DNA of 64,000 nucleotides, taken from contig NZ_SIHY01000001.1 of assembly GCF_004320535.1 (NCBI RefSeq), positions 124,001-188,000 of the forward strand, given 5' to 3'. The stretch comes from Arthrobacter sp. S41 (GTDB taxonomy: Bacteria; Actinomycetota; Actinomycetes; Actinomycetales; Micrococcaceae). The first letter of the stretch is position 1; each line of letters begins with the position of its first letter. Made by a program: the position numbers and the translations under genes. This document shows, one piece after another, positions 16,544 to 25,841 of this stretch. The notes under the pieces were generated by a model, which saw only the letters and a list, made by a program, of their open reading frames with translations, did no database searches and was not told the origin of the DNA.

Positions 16544-16560
16544 TTGCGAATGAATCGCAA
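16544..16560. repeat. 17-bp palindrome upstream of the metal ABC genes
   Basis: TTGCGA-atgaa-TCGCAA, a perfect 6-bp inverted repeat around a 5-nt centre, between the CNNM pair and the metal ABC genes. It could be an operator, but it does not resemble the Zur boxes that I know and lies before a terminator-like hairpin. Confidence 0.3.
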
Positions 16561-16571
16561 CTGGTAGGATT

Positions 16572-16606
16572 AACTGCGGTGCCCATCATGGGTGCCGCAG
16601 TTTTTC
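16572..16606 (+). terminator. Terminator of the CNNM pair (or attenuator of the ABC genes)
   Basis: AACTGCGG-TG-CCCAT, a 1-nt gap, then ATGGG-TG-CCGCAGTT and TTT. The two central TG steps form wobble pairs, so the stem is continuous over about 15 bp. Confidence 0.85.
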
Positions 16607-16648
16607 GTCGCGGCTGTTCCGCAAACCGTGCAGTTTAGAAAGTATTCC

Positions 16649-17482
16649 ATGTCATCTAGCCCGATCGTCCGTTTTCAAGACGCACGCTTGGCCTACGGGT
16701 CCCGAGTGCTTTGGGATGAACTTAATCTTTCCATCGATAAAGGTGAGTTCCTTGCAGTCTTGGGGCCTAACGGCTCAGGCAAGACCAGCTTCATCAACAC
16801 CATGCTCGGAACAACCTCGCTGAATCGTGGCTCGGTATCGATCGCGGGAGAAGCCGTGCGTCGAGGATCAGCAACTGTCGGATTGATTCCACAGCAGCGG
16901 CCCTTTGGCGATAACGTTCCATTGCGTGCCAGGGATCTTGTGGCCCTTGGACTAGATGGTTCTAAGCTAGGCATCCGAATTGGCCGCAACTCGGTGCGCA
17001 AACAGGTCGATCAACTGTTGGACATGGTCGGAGCCAGCGGATACGCCAATCGTGCGGTGTCAGATCTTTCTGGCGGCGAACAGCAGCGGCTTCGTGCAGC
17101 CCAGGCCTTGGCTGGTAACCCGGCAGTGCTGCTGTGCGATGAACCGTTGCTGTCCCTGGACTTACACCATCAGCAGGCCATCAGTGAAGTCATTCACCGC
17201 CAGGCCGTTGAACGCAATAGTGCGGTAATTTTTGTCACTCACGAGATCAACCCGATCCTGCCGTACGTTGACCGAGTTCTGTACTTGGCACAGGGCAAGT
17301 TCCACTTGGGGACCGTAGATGAGGTCATGCAGACTTCGGTGCTCACCGAGCTCTATGGTGCACCGGTTGAAGTGCTGCGAGTGAATGGACGCATTGTGGT
17401 GCTTGCCGGTGACGGCGCTGGACCGCTACCTGCCGATGGGCATGATCACGCACATGATATTGAACTTGAGACCGGGAAGTAG
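16649..17482 (+). CDS. Metal (zinc/manganese-type) ABC transporter ATPase
   Basis: 277 residues with Walker A GPNGSGKT (39-46), signature LSGGEQQR, Walker B LLCDEP and H-loop VTHE, all intact. The C-terminal tail is His/Asp rich (DGHDHAHD), as often seen in zinc transport ATPases. It energises uptake through the ABC-3 permease encoded 8 nt downstream. ATG 16649 matches the usual family N-terminus; an upstream frame extension to 16592 runs through the terminator and is rejected. No periplasmic-type binding protein gene is present on either side. The Fur/Zur-like gene that converges on this pair supports zinc as the substrate. Confidence 0.9.
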   Translation: MSSSPIVRFQDARLAYGSRVLWDELNLSIDKGEFLAVLGPNGSGKTSFINTMLGTTSLNRGSVSIAGEAVRRGSATVGLIPQQRPFGDNVPLRARDLVALGLDGSKLGIRIGRNSVRKQVDQLLDMVGASGYANRAVSDLSGGEQQRLRAAQALAGNPAVLLCDEPLLSLDLHHQQAISEVIHRQAVERNSAVIFVTHEINPILPYVDRVLYLAQGKFHLGTVDEVMQTSVLTELYGAPVEVLRVNGRIVVLAGDGAGPLPADGHDHAHDIELETGK

Positions 17483-17490
17483 GGCTAACT

Positions 17491-18351
17491 GTGAACTTTT
17501 CCGATTTCATCGACAAGGCATTTAACTTTGACGACTACGCCCTACTCTTGCCCCTAGTGTCCAACTCACTGATCGCCGGAGCGGTTCTGGGCGTTGTGGG
17601 CGGACTGATTGGCATCTTCATCATGATGCGCGATATGGCCTTCGCTGTGCACGGCATTGCTGAACTGTCCTTTGCTGGCGCGGCCTTTGCGCTGCTCATT
17701 GGCGCCGATGTGGTCACTGGCTCGGTACTCGGCTCACTCATTGCCGCGTTGATCCTTGGATTCCTAGGCACCAGAGCACGAGACAGAAATTCAATTACCG
17801 GTGTCCTGATGCCATTTGGTTTGGGACTGGGCATCTTGTTCCTGTCCCTCTATGAGGGCAGAAGCGCAAATAAATTCGGCCTGCTGACCGGTCAGATTGT
17901 TGCCGTGGACGATGTCCAGCTCAACGGCATGCTGCTACTTTCTCTGGTCGTAGTGCTTGCGCTGATTCTGATCTGGCGCCCACTGACTTTCGCTTCCGTG
18001 GACCCAGTCGTGGCTAATGCCCGTGGCGTACGCACCTCCGGGCTGTCGATTATCTTCATGGTGATTTTGGCACTTGCCGTTGCGGTGACTATTCAGGTTG
18101 TCGGCGCACTGCTGGTCCTAGCCTTGCTGATTACACCGGCCGCTGCCGCGATGAGGGTGACGTCCAATCCGGTACTGACCGTGGTGCTCTCGATTGCGTT
18201 TGCAGAACTTGCAGTTGTTGGTGGCATCTTGCTGGCCCTAGCCGGTTCGCTACCAATCAGCCCTTACGTCACCACGATTTCATTCTTGATTTACGTGATC
18301 TGCCGAAGCATTGAATACGTTCGTTCACCGCGCAGACGCCACCAGGTATAG
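17491..18351 (+). CDS. Metal ABC transporter permease (ABC-3 family)
   Basis: 286 residues, eight or nine hydrophobic helices, with the ABC-3 pattern: GGLIGIFIMMRDMAFAVHGIAELSFAG (quoted in part) near the N-terminus and VQVVGALLVLALLITPAAAA in the last third. The family imports zinc, manganese or iron with a solute-binding protein. GTG start, 8 nt after the ATPase gene. Ends before a strong bidirectional terminator shared with the regulator gene. Confidence 0.9.
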   Translation: MNFSDFIDKAFNFDDYALLLPLVSNSLIAGAVLGVVGGLIGIFIMMRDMAFAVHGIAELSFAGAAFALLIGADVVTGSVLGSLIAALILGFLGTRARDRNSITGVLMPFGLGLGILFLSLYEGRSANKFGLLTGQIVAVDDVQLNGMLLLSLVVVLALILIWRPLTFASVDPVVANARGVRTSGLSIIFMVILALAVAVTIQVVGALLVLALLITPAAAAMRVTSNPVLTVVLSIAFAELAVVGGILLALAGSLPISPYVTTISFLIYVICRSIEYVRSPRRRHQV

Positions 18352-18361
18352 AACTGCCGAC

Positions 18362-18400
18362 AAGACAATCGCCCCAGATCATTGATCTGGGGCGATTGTC
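18362..18400. terminator. Bidirectional terminator between permease and Zur-like gene
   Basis: A near-perfect 18-bp palindrome (GACAATCGCCCCAGATCA at 18364-18381 and its complement to 18400), one of the strongest hairpins in the window. T tracts are short. Confidence 0.8.
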
Positions 18401-18435
18401 ATGTTCACAGAGATTTTGAATTACAACTTCGGTGA

Positions 18436-18843
18436 TTAGCTACTGGCTTTAGCGCGACATTCGGCGCACACACCATAGATTTCAACGGTGTGTTCAGGCT
18501 CAGAAAAATCGTGTTCGGCTGCGACTCGCGCGGCCCAGCGTTCTACGGACGGGGCCTGTACTTCTACGGTCTTAGAGCAAGAGCGGCAGACCAAGTGATG
18601 GTGGTGGGTGTCGGTGATGCACTGACGGAAACGTGCTTCGCCGTCACCGCTACGCAGGACGTCGACCAAGCCGTCATCTGCCATGGATTGCAACAGGCGG
18701 TAGACGGTGGCCAGCGAAACCTTCTTCTCGGAATCCTGCAACCAACGGTGCAGCTGCTGTGCGGTGGCGAAATCATTGATCTCGCCTAGTGCCTGCGCTA
18801 CAGCTAGTCGCTGCTTGGTAATCCGGGTTTCTGGCTGGGACAT
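18436..18843 (-). CDS. zur: Fur-family regulator, probably Zur
   Basis: 135 residues. A winged helix at about 1-75 (SLATVYRLLQSMADDGLVDVL) is followed by a dimerisation domain with HHHH and two Cys pairs (CRSC and CAEC) that hold a structural zinc. Convergence on a zinc-type ABC transporter suggests Zur, a zinc-sensing repressor, rather than Fur or PerR; this is inference from context. The ATG at 18843 fits the family start, and AAGGA lies 13 nt upstream. A longer frame to TTG 18882 exists but adds a non-conserved stretch. Confidence 0.8.
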   Translation of the reverse strand: MSQPETRITKQRLAVAQALGEINDFATAQQLHRWLQDSEKKVSLATVYRLLQSMADDGLVDVLRSGDGEARFRQCITDTHHHHLVCRSCSKTVEVQAPSVERWAARVAAEHDFSEPEHTVEIYGVCAECRAKASS

Positions 18844-18983
18844 CGATGTGCACCATTCCTTGACTTCGTTGCGGACAGGCAACAGCTCATTTAAGTATGC
18901 AGATCACCTGTACTGTCACTCAATTTTAGCCAACTTTTCTGGATGATGCGTGTCAGGCGCTGGCACGGGCGGGGCGTGGAGCC

Positions 18984-18989
18984 TACGCT
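18984..18989 (+). promoter_or_regulatory. -10 box TACGCT of the MBL-fold gene (leaderless)
   Basis: TANNNT box 6 nt before ATG 18996, with no Shine-Dalgarno. Position fits a leaderless transcript. Confidence 0.4.
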
Positions 18990-18995
18990 AAAGAC

Positions 18996-19691
18996 ATGCG
19001 CATCAAAACCAGAGGCCATTCCTGTATTGAACTGAGCACCGTAGACGGTTCGCTGCTGCTTGATCCTGGAAGTTTTTCTGAACTGACTGGGGCTTTCGAA
19101 GACAAGCACGCAGTGCTGATCACCCACGAGCATGCGGACCATGCGGATCTCGAAGCTATCGTCCAAGCACTGAGTTCTAATCCGGTGTTGGAGGTCTACT
19201 CGCCAGCGGCGTTGGCTAAGAGCCTGAAGGAAAAACTACCGGCCGCCACCATTGCCCAGGTGCACCCCGTGTGCGCTGGAGCCGACTTCATTGTCGGCGG
19301 GATTCGTGTGCGCGCAGTAGGCGGCACCCACGCGACGATCCACCAATCCATCGACTTGGTTGCCAACGTCGGATACGTGCTGGGGGATAAGGCAGTTGGT
19401 CAACCGATAGTTTTCCACCCCGGAGACAGCTACCAAGTTCCCGTGGGCGTGCCAGTAGATTTACTGCTACTGCCGGTGATGGCACCGTGGGGCAAGATGT
19501 CTGAAGCTGCTGACTTTGCTACGGCAACCAAGGCAAAAACGTGGGCGCCAATCCACGACGGGTTGCTCAACGAGATCGGCGTGGGCTTGTTCGACCGCCA
19601 GTTGGGCACCATTGCTGAGCGTTCCGGCAGCACCTATCAGCGACTAGAGCAGGGCACCGAATATAAGGTCGAGGAACTGTTAGCAAGGTAG
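18996..19691 (+). CDS. MBL-fold (UlaG-like) metal-dependent hydrolase
   Basis: 231 residues of the metallo-beta-lactamase fold: THEHADHAD is the main metal motif, GGTHATIH follows, then HPGDSY and IHDG near the end. The short length and layout resemble the UlaG-like/L-ascorbate-6-phosphate lactonase group, which has many members of unknown substrate. It is followed without a gap by a sulfurtransferase gene (TAGTG overlap), so they share a transcript. Probably leaderless. Substrate unknown. Confidence 0.82.
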   Translation: MRIKTRGHSCIELSTVDGSLLLDPGSFSELTGAFEDKHAVLITHEHADHADLEAIVQALSSNPVLEVYSPAALAKSLKEKLPAATIAQVHPVCAGADFIVGGIRVRAVGGTHATIHQSIDLVANVGYVLGDKAVGQPIVFHPGDSYQVPVGVPVDLLLLPVMAPWGKMSEAADFATATKAKTWAPIHDGLLNEIGVGLFDRQLGTIAERSGSTYQRLEQGTEYKVEELLAR

Positions 19692-19696
19692 TGCAT

Positions 19697-20533
19697 ATGA
19701 ATCCTTTGATTTCCGCCAATGAACTCACAGCCTTGCTTCAGGGCGAGGCCTCTCCCGTGCTCTTAGACGTGCGCTGGGTGCTTGGAAAGAACGACGGCGC
19801 ACAGCAGTACGCTGCCGGTCATATTCCGGGTGCCATCTTTGTGGATTTGGAAACGCAATTATCGGGCACTGTCGGTGAGCATACCGGACGTCACCCGCTA
19901 CCACTGCCTGCAGATTTTGAAGCTGCCGCGCGCAGTTGGGGCATCAACCCAGACAGTCGCGTCGTGGCCTACGACGATTCTGGTGCCCTCGCCGCAGCCC
20001 GTGTCTGGTGGTTGTTACGCCATGCAGGATTTGAAACCGTTCAGGTACTTGATGGCGGCCTGGAAGCTTGGAAACAGACAGATGGACCGATCTCGGATGG
20101 CATCGAAGAAGCAGCACCCGGGACGGTGATGTTCTCCTGGGGCAGAATGCCGGTAGTCGAGTTCGGCGAATTGGAATCCCTAACTGGAGTGCTAATCGAT
20201 TCGCGCGCTACCGCCCGCTATCTGGGGATCGAAGAGCCGATTGACCCGGTGGCCGGACACATTCCCGGCGCCTTGAACCGGCCGACCACCGACAACTTGG
20301 ACGCCCAGGCGCGCTTCCACACACCCGAACATCTGCAAGCAAGCTTTACCAAGCTCGGAGCGCAGCAGCCCGGTTCTGCAGCCTACTGTGGCTCCGGCAT
20401 CACCGCCGCGCATCAGGTGCTCGCTGCAGCCAGCGCAGGCATTGAACTGGGCTTATACCCAGGTAGCTGGTCCGAATATTGCTCATACCCGCAAGCGCCA
20501 GTGGCCACGAGCGACGAGAAGCATCGCAACTAA
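19697..20533 (+). CDS. Two-domain rhodanese-type sulfurtransferase (SseA/MST type)
   Basis: 278 residues with two rhodanese domains. The N-terminal one (about 5-130) is inactive; the C-terminal one (about 155-278) carries the catalytic loop YCGSGITA, where the Cys takes sulfur as a persulfide. The CG-S/T-G form is typical of 3-mercaptopyruvate sulfurtransferases, so mercaptopyruvate is a likely donor; thiosulfate cannot be excluded. ATG 19697 is chosen over the overlapping GTG 19691 because AAGG lies 8 nt before it. Second gene of a four-gene unit with the MBL, HIT and uncharacterised genes. Confidence 0.87.
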   Translation: MNPLISANELTALLQGEASPVLLDVRWVLGKNDGAQQYAAGHIPGAIFVDLETQLSGTVGEHTGRHPLPLPADFEAAARSWGINPDSRVVAYDDSGALAAARVWWLLRHAGFETVQVLDGGLEAWKQTDGPISDGIEEAAPGTVMFSWGRMPVVEFGELESLTGVLIDSRATARYLGIEEPIDPVAGHIPGALNRPTTDNLDAQARFHTPEHLQASFTKLGAQQPGSAAYCGSGITAAHQVLAAASAGIELGLYPGSWSEYCSYPQAPVATSDEKHRN

Positions 20534-20560
20534 AAATACTGCAGCTAGAGAAAGGCAGCA

Positions 20561-20989
20561 ATGAGTACGCTGTTCAGCAAGATTATTGAAGGTCAGATCC
20601 CAGGTCGTTTCGTCTGGAAAGACGAAAAATGCGTTGCCTTCTTATCTATCGGCCCACTGACCGACGGGCACGCACTGGTAGTGCCACGTGAGGAGATCGA
20701 TGAATTCACGGATGCTTCTGAAGAATTAGTCACCCATCTGACCTTGGTGGCGAGAAAAATCGGACAGACCCAGAAGCGCGTATTTGGTGCGCAGCGTGCC
20801 GGACTGATGATTGCAGGCTTTGAAGTTCCTCATCTGCATGTGCATGTCTGGCCAACCAATTCGCTGGCCGATTTTGATCTGTCCAATGCGACAGAGAACC
20901 CAGACCCAGTGGCCTTGGATAAAAACGCTCAGCTCTTGCGCGATGGCTTGGTTCAGGACGGCCACAGCGAATTTGTCCCAGAGGCCTAA
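20561..20989 (+). CDS. HIT family nucleotide-binding protein
   Basis: 142 residues, with the histidine triad HLHVHVWP near residue 90 and the usual N-terminus (FSKIIEGQIPGRFVWKDE, quoted in part) of the Hint/HinT branch. These are nucleoside phosphoramidate or dinucleotide hydrolases. The start ATG is preceded by GAAAGG. It lies 27 nt after the sulfurtransferase gene and 4 nt before the next gene. Confidence 0.9.
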   Translation: MSTLFSKIIEGQIPGRFVWKDEKCVAFLSIGPLTDGHALVVPREEIDEFTDASEELVTHLTLVARKIGQTQKRVFGAQRAGLMIAGFEVPHLHVHVWPTNSLADFDLSNATENPDPVALDKNAQLLRDGLVQDGHSEFVPEA

Positions 20990-20993
20990 AACC

Positions 20994-21374
20994 TTGCTGT
21001 ACCTGCGCTACCAGTCTGTGTCGCCTAACCATCGCGGCGTAAATCTAGGAATTTTTGCCCTCGTCAATTCGCTCGGCCGTGGCGGTGAGCTCAGCGAAGA
21101 AGAGCACGTCATTTGGCGTGCGGGCAATGATTGGTATGACGCAGCCTATCCAAACCCAAGCAGCACTGACCCCGAAATTTATGATCATGAGCTCAATCCC
21201 GGGGCAGTGGCTTGGTTTAAGGACAGTGCACACCACCTGCTGGAGCGCGTCGAGCCGTATCTCAAGTTGCTCGACGCGCACCAGATCGGTTGGGAGAAAC
21301 TACAGTCAAAGTCTCCTGGCACGGTCATCTACGAGGACGACGTGCAAATCATCGTCGTTCCACCAGCCAGATAG
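20994..21374 (+). CDS. Conserved uncharacterised actinobacterial protein
   Basis: 126 residues, no known domain that I can name. It begins LYLRYQSVSPNHRGVNLG and contains NDWYDAAYPNPS and NPGAVAWFKDSA, then YEDDVQIIVV near the C-terminus; I recall proteins with this pattern of aromatic and Asp/Asn residues across actinobacteria, always without a function. TTG 20994 is the plausible start: GAGG lies 9 nt upstream, and the frame upstream of it runs through the HIT gene. Last gene of the MBL-sulfurtransferase-HIT unit. Confidence 0.7.
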   Translation: MLYLRYQSVSPNHRGVNLGIFALVNSLGRGGELSEEEHVIWRAGNDWYDAAYPNPSSTDPEIYDHELNPGAVAWFKDSAHHLLERVEPYLKLLDAHQIGWEKLQSKSPGTVIYEDDVQIIVVPPAR

Positions 21375-21494
21375 TTAGCCTTGGACCTGCGTGGTTGGGC
21401 GTTCAGAACCGATATGGCGCACCAACATGATGTCCAGTACCCCGCGGCATCTGACTCGGGATTCGTCCCGCTCCAAACTTTGTAACGAGTATGG

Positions 21495-24400
21495 CTAAAG
21501 CTCAGCGAGCCCATCCTTCATTGCTTTACGGATGCGCTTTTCACTGACCGAATACGCAGTGCCCAGTTCTTGGGCAAAGAGCGAAATGCGCATTTCTTCC
21601 AGCATCCATTTCACCTGGCCCAAAGTCGCAGGAACACGTGCGCCCTGTGGAACCTTACCCAGAGCAGTATCGTACTCATCTTCCAGTTTTTGGATGGTCA
21701 CCAATGCCTGTGAATCACGGGTGACCGCTCCACCGCGCAACTTCTCCAAACGCACTTCAATGCCTTGTACATAACGCGGTAGGCGCATGAGGTTCGCGGC
21801 ACCGGTGGCAGCAATGAATCCCGGATAAATCAACTGCTCAAGCTGCGAACGGATATCGGTGACTGCAGCAAACATCGCCAATGACTTTGTGCTCTTTAGA
21901 TCCTTGTTGATCCGGGTCGAAGATCCAAAGACCTTAGCCACCACTCCGGTGATGGTGAAGACGGTGTCAATCTGCTCGGCACGCACAGATTCGAAGAGTG
22001 CTTCAAAACTAGCTCGGTTCATCGGAAGCGTGGCCGGAACCAACTGATCCACGGCGGCCATGGTGCAGTCAGCAATTAACTTGTCGATGGATCCGTGCGG
22101 ATTCTGCGTGAACACCAGCTTTTCCGCATTTTTCAGGTGCGAGATTACAAACTTTGCCGCCGACGGCAAACGCAACATCAGCAGTCGAATGACACCACCA
22201 CGATGCGCAGCATCGCGTTCAGTCTCGCTACGGAAGACGGTGAGATCTACGGCCGACCCGGTGTCGTTCAGTCCGGGGAAGGCAGTGATCTCTTGGCCCA
22301 TAACCGTGGTGGTGACCTTAGCTGGCAAAGTATCGCCTAGGGTATCGCCAGCAGCCTCTAGCTCAGGCCAATGGTCAAGACCTTGCTGGTCCCAAGCTCC
22401 CTGAGTTGGTGCGGCCGAGGCCTTGGCACCCTTCTTGTTCGACTTGTTCGACTTGTTCGAAGGTGATGCCACCGATGCGCCAGGTTTGCCCGGCTTATTG
22501 ACTCCACTAGCCAGCGCTGCGCGGTTGGCAGCCGCAAACTTGTATTGCAGGGCGGCCAGATCATCACCCTGACCCAATACCTTGCCGGAGGCATCCGTGA
22601 CAGTGAAACCGAAGCGCAAGTGCGCTGGCAATGCAGCAAAATCAAAGACCGAAGGTTCAACCACCATGCCGCGCAATCGACGCAAGACCAGCGCCAGTGA
22701 TTCCGCCAGATCATCAGTAGCTGGATCAAAGTCTTGATCCAGCATGTTTAGAGCTTTACCTGCAACATCCGGGGCCGGAACGAAGTTTTTACGTATGGCC
22801 TTCGGCATGGAACGGATCAGCGCAGTAATCAGCTCGTGACGCAGGCCTGGAATGAGCCAAGCGAAGCGAGCAGGGTCCAGCTGATTCAAGAACACCACAG
22901 GAACGGTAAGCGAAACGCCGTCGCCTTCACCCGCACTGGCGGCCGGATTGTATTCGTAGCTCAGGGGCAGGTGAATATTGCCCAGTTGCCACGTGGTGGG
23001 GAAGTTACTTTCATCGAGTTCTTCACCGTCGGCCAACAAAGCTTCGGGGTCAAAGTCCAAAAGCGTTGGGTCAGTTGCCCGTGCATTTTTCCACCAACGG
23101 TCAAAATGACGCTCAGAATAAACTTCGGAGCCCACCCGCGCATCATAGAAAGTGAATAGATCTTCATCAGAGATGCGCAGATCATGACGGCGCATACGTG
23201 TCTCAAGCTCTTCAACTTCTTCAAGCAGAGCCCGGTTCTTGGCAAAGAACTTATGGTGGGTACGCCAATCTCCCTCAACCAGCGCGTGACGAATAAATAG
23301 TTCGCGCGCCAGAATCGGGTCAACCCGCCAGTAGTGGAACTGACGGCGGGGGATGATTGGCAGGCCAAAGAGCGTGACCTTTTCATATCCCATGACAGAG
23401 CCGGTGCGCTTAGACCAATGCGGTTCCGAGTGCGTTCGCTTAAGCAGATGCGGCGCGAGTTCTTCCACCCATTCGGAGGAGATGGCTGCGTTCATTCGCG
23501 CCCATAGGCGTGAGGTCTCCACGAGCTCGGCGGACATGACCCAGGTTGGCGACTTCTTAAAAAGTCCGGAGCCAGGGAAGATGGCAAAGCGAGTGCCACG
23601 CGCACCGAGATAATCTCGTTTGCGCTCATCGTACATACCGATATGTCCAAGCAAACCAGCCAGTAGTGACTTGTGAACTTGGTCTTCGTTGGCAGCCGGG
23701 TCAATCGGGGCAGCCGCTACGGTGATGCCCAACGGCTTAGCAAGCTGACGCAACTGTGTGAACAAGTCTTGCCATTCACGCACGCGCAGGTAGTTGATGT
23801 GCTCTGTCTTGCACATGCGGCGGAAGGCCGAGGAAGAGAGTTCCTTTTGCTGTTCTTGCAGGTATGCCCAGAGATTAAGCAAGGCAATGAAGTCAGACTT
23901 CTCATCGGTGAATCGTTTGTGTAGCTCGGCAGCTCTTTCGCGCATGCCGGTATCTTCACTTGGACGCTCTCGTGGGTCCTGGATGCTCAGACCTGCGGCG
24001 AGCACCATGACTTCCTTAGCCACTGCGCGGTCCGCGGACTCTACGATCATTCGTCCCAGACGTACGTCTAGTGGCAGCTGGGACAGCTTGCGACCAATCG
24101 GGGTGAGCTTGGCGGACTTGTTGGATTCCAACGCACCAAGTTCGCGCAGCAGGTTCACACCATCGGTGATGGCCTTTGCTTCGGGAGGCTGAACGAAGGG
24201 GAACTTTCCCACCTCGGTGGCTGACGCAACTACGCCCATGGAAATCATCTGCAAAATGACGCTAGCTAGGTTGGTACGCAGGATTTCTGGGTCAGTGAAC
24301 TCGGGGCGAGCCTCGAAGTCTGATTCCGCGTACAGGCGGATGGCGATGCCCTCGGAGACACGACCACAACGGCCCGAACGCTGATTGGCGCTGGCCTGTG

Positions 24401-25442
24401 AAACGCGTTCGATAGGTAGACGTTGCACCTTGGTGCGATGAGAGTATCGCGAGATGCGGGCGGTGCCAGTATCGATCACGTACTTGATGCCTGGCACGGT
24501 GAGTGAAGTTTCAGCCACGTTGGTAGCCAAGATCAGGCGTGGTGCACTGCCCGGGTGGAAGACTCGGTGCTGCTCAGCGAGTGAGAGGCGAGCAAAAAGC
24601 GGCAATACTTCATAACGAGGCAGGCGCTTATTGGCGGTGACCATTGCTCGCAACGCCTCAGCCGCATCGCGAATTTCTCGTTCACCGGAGAAGAAGATCA
24701 GGATGTCGCCTGGTGCTTCTCGGCTTAGTTCCTTAACCGCATCGGTGACTGCATCGAGGGGATCGCGTTCTTCCTCTAATGAATTTTCATCATCTGACTC
24801 ATCGTCAAGGGCTGCTTCAGCCTGCAATGGGCGGTAGCGCAGTTCAACGGGGAAGGTACGTCCGGAGACTTCCAGAATCGGTGCTGGTTCAATCTCGCCC
24901 GAGGGTAACGTCTTACCAAAGTGCTCGGCAAAACGTTGAGGGTCGATCGTAGCCGAGGTGATGATGATCTTCAGATCAGGGCGCTTTGGCATGATCTGCT
25001 TGAGGTAACCAAGCAGGAAGTCAATATTCAGGCTGCGCTCGTGAGCCTCATCGATGATGATCGCAGAGTATTTTTTCAGCAAACGGTCACGCTGAATTTC
25101 GGCAAGCAAAATACCGTCGGTCATGACTTTTAGCTTGGTATTGCGCGAGACCTCACCGGTGAAGCGCACATGGAAACCGACCTCGTCACCAATTTCGGTT
25201 CCTAATTCCTCGGCAATTCGTTCAGCCACGGTGCGCGCGGCAAGACGACGAGGCTGGGTGTGCCCAATCATGCCCTTTTCGGCCAGGCCGAGTTCAATGA
25301 GCATCTTGGGTAGCTGAGTGGTTTTTCCTGAACCGGTTTCACCGGCTATCACTACCACCTGATTTTCGCGCACTGCTTTGAGGATGTCTGCGCGACGGGC
25401 TGAGACCGGGAGGGCTTCTGGATACGTAATGCTAAGCGCCAT
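21495..25442 (-). CDS. hrpA: ATP-dependent RNA helicase HrpA
   Basis: 1315 residues, DEAH-box superfamily 2. Walker A GETGSGKT (34-41), Walker B box DEAH near residue 130, SAT motif (TSATID), then the helicase-C, HA2 and OB-fold regions, and a long C-terminal DUF3418 domain with a Lys/Ser-rich linker near residue 1000. HrpA unwinds RNA and, in E. coli, rescues colliding ribosomes; only the helicase activity is sure here. TAGAAT (25457-25452) lies 9 nt before the ATG, so its mRNA may have almost no leader. Monocistronic; a 399-nt gap separates it from the divergent ABC operon. Confidence 0.95.
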   Translation of the reverse strand: MALSITYPEALPVSARRADILKAVRENQVVVIAGETGSGKTTQLPKMLIELGLAEKGMIGHTQPRRLAARTVAERIAEELGTEIGDEVGFHVRFTGEVSRNTKLKVMTDGILLAEIQRDRLLKKYSAIIIDEAHERSLNIDFLLGYLKQIMPKRPDLKIIITSATIDPQRFAEHFGKTLPSGEIEPAPILEVSGRTFPVELRYRPLQAEAALDDESDDENSLEEERDPLDAVTDAVKELSREAPGDILIFFSGEREIRDAAEALRAMVTANKRLPRYEVLPLFARLSLAEQHRVFHPGSAPRLILATNVAETSLTVPGIKYVIDTGTARISRYSHRTKVQRLPIERVSQASANQRSGRCGRVSEGIAIRLYAESDFEARPEFTDPEILRTNLASVILQMISMGVVASATEVGKFPFVQPPEAKAITDGVNLLRELGALESNKSAKLTPIGRKLSQLPLDVRLGRMIVESADRAVAKEVMVLAAGLSIQDPRERPSEDTGMRERAAELHKRFTDEKSDFIALLNLWAYLQEQQKELSSSAFRRMCKTEHINYLRVREWQDLFTQLRQLAKPLGITVAAAPIDPAANEDQVHKSLLAGLLGHIGMYDERKRDYLGARGTRFAIFPGSGLFKKSPTWVMSAELVETSRLWARMNAAISSEWVEELAPHLLKRTHSEPHWSKRTGSVMGYEKVTLFGLPIIPRRQFHYWRVDPILARELFIRHALVEGDWRTHHKFFAKNRALLEEVEELETRMRRHDLRISDEDLFTFYDARVGSEVYSERHFDRWWKNARATDPTLLDFDPEALLADGEELDESNFPTTWQLGNIHLPLSYEYNPAASAGEGDGVSLTVPVVFLNQLDPARFAWLIPGLRHELITALIRSMPKAIRKNFVPAPDVAGKALNMLDQDFDPATDDLAESLALVLRRLRGMVVEPSVFDFAALPAHLRFGFTVTDASGKVLGQGDDLAALQYKFAAANRAALASGVNKPGKPGASVASPSNKSNKSNKKGAKASAAPTQGAWDQQGLDHWPELEAAGDTLGDTLPAKVTTTVMGQEITAFPGLNDTGSAVDLTVFRSETERDAAHRGGVIRLLMLRLPSAAKFVISHLKNAEKLVFTQNPHGSIDKLIADCTMAAVDQLVPATLPMNRASFEALFESVRAEQIDTVFTITGVVAKVFGSSTRINKDLKSTKSLAMFAAVTDIRSQLEQLIYPGFIAATGAANLMRLPRYVQGIEVRLEKLRGGAVTRDSQALVTIQKLEDEYDTALGKVPQGARVPATLGQVKWMLEEMRISLFAQELGTAYSVSEKRIRKAMKDGLAEL

Positions 25443-25841
25443 GATGTTTCTATTCTATTCGCGTAGCGCCCAATCCACTTGCCGCCGAGCCGAGGGCGAA
25501 ATTTGTGGCCTAGTCCGGACCAAAGACGCGTGAAAGAGGTTAGTCAAATTTTCTGTCCGTCTAGGCAAACGTCGACATCTTGTGGAGACAAAATACAAAA
25601 CGTACCAAATTCGTCTCACTACTCGGAAATTGTGCCCATAAAGTTCAATATCAAGATTAAAACGTCTCTCGATGGCCCTATCCGGTGACTAAAGTGAGGT
25701 CGTTCACATGTAAGATCTAGGGTATTCATCGACGTGGTGTTGGGACGGTTCCCGGATGCATTTCACAAGTGGTCTTGCAGCCCAACTACCAACTGCATTG
25801 ATGACATCACTCGCACTATGGGGACTTTGAAGGGGAATTCA
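25443..25841. other. Divergent intergenic region hrpA / ABC importer operon
   Basis: 399 nt with no supported gene. The last 110 nt before the lipoprotein gene can form a stem GTTGGG/CCCAAC (about 25739-25744 with 25791-25796) around an inner TGCA/TGCA pair, followed by GAAGGGG as the ribosome binding site. The frame that extends the lipoprotein gene to 25734 is rejected because it lacks a signal-peptide character. No riboswitch class is recognised. Confidence 0.4.

Noticed and set aside
16592-16648. N-terminal extension of the metal ABC ATPase
   Set aside because: It runs through the terminator hairpin, and the family starts at 16649.
20811-20993. Upstream extension of the uncharacterised gene at 20994
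   Set aside because: It overlaps the HIT gene in another frame; the conserved protein begins at TTG 20994.
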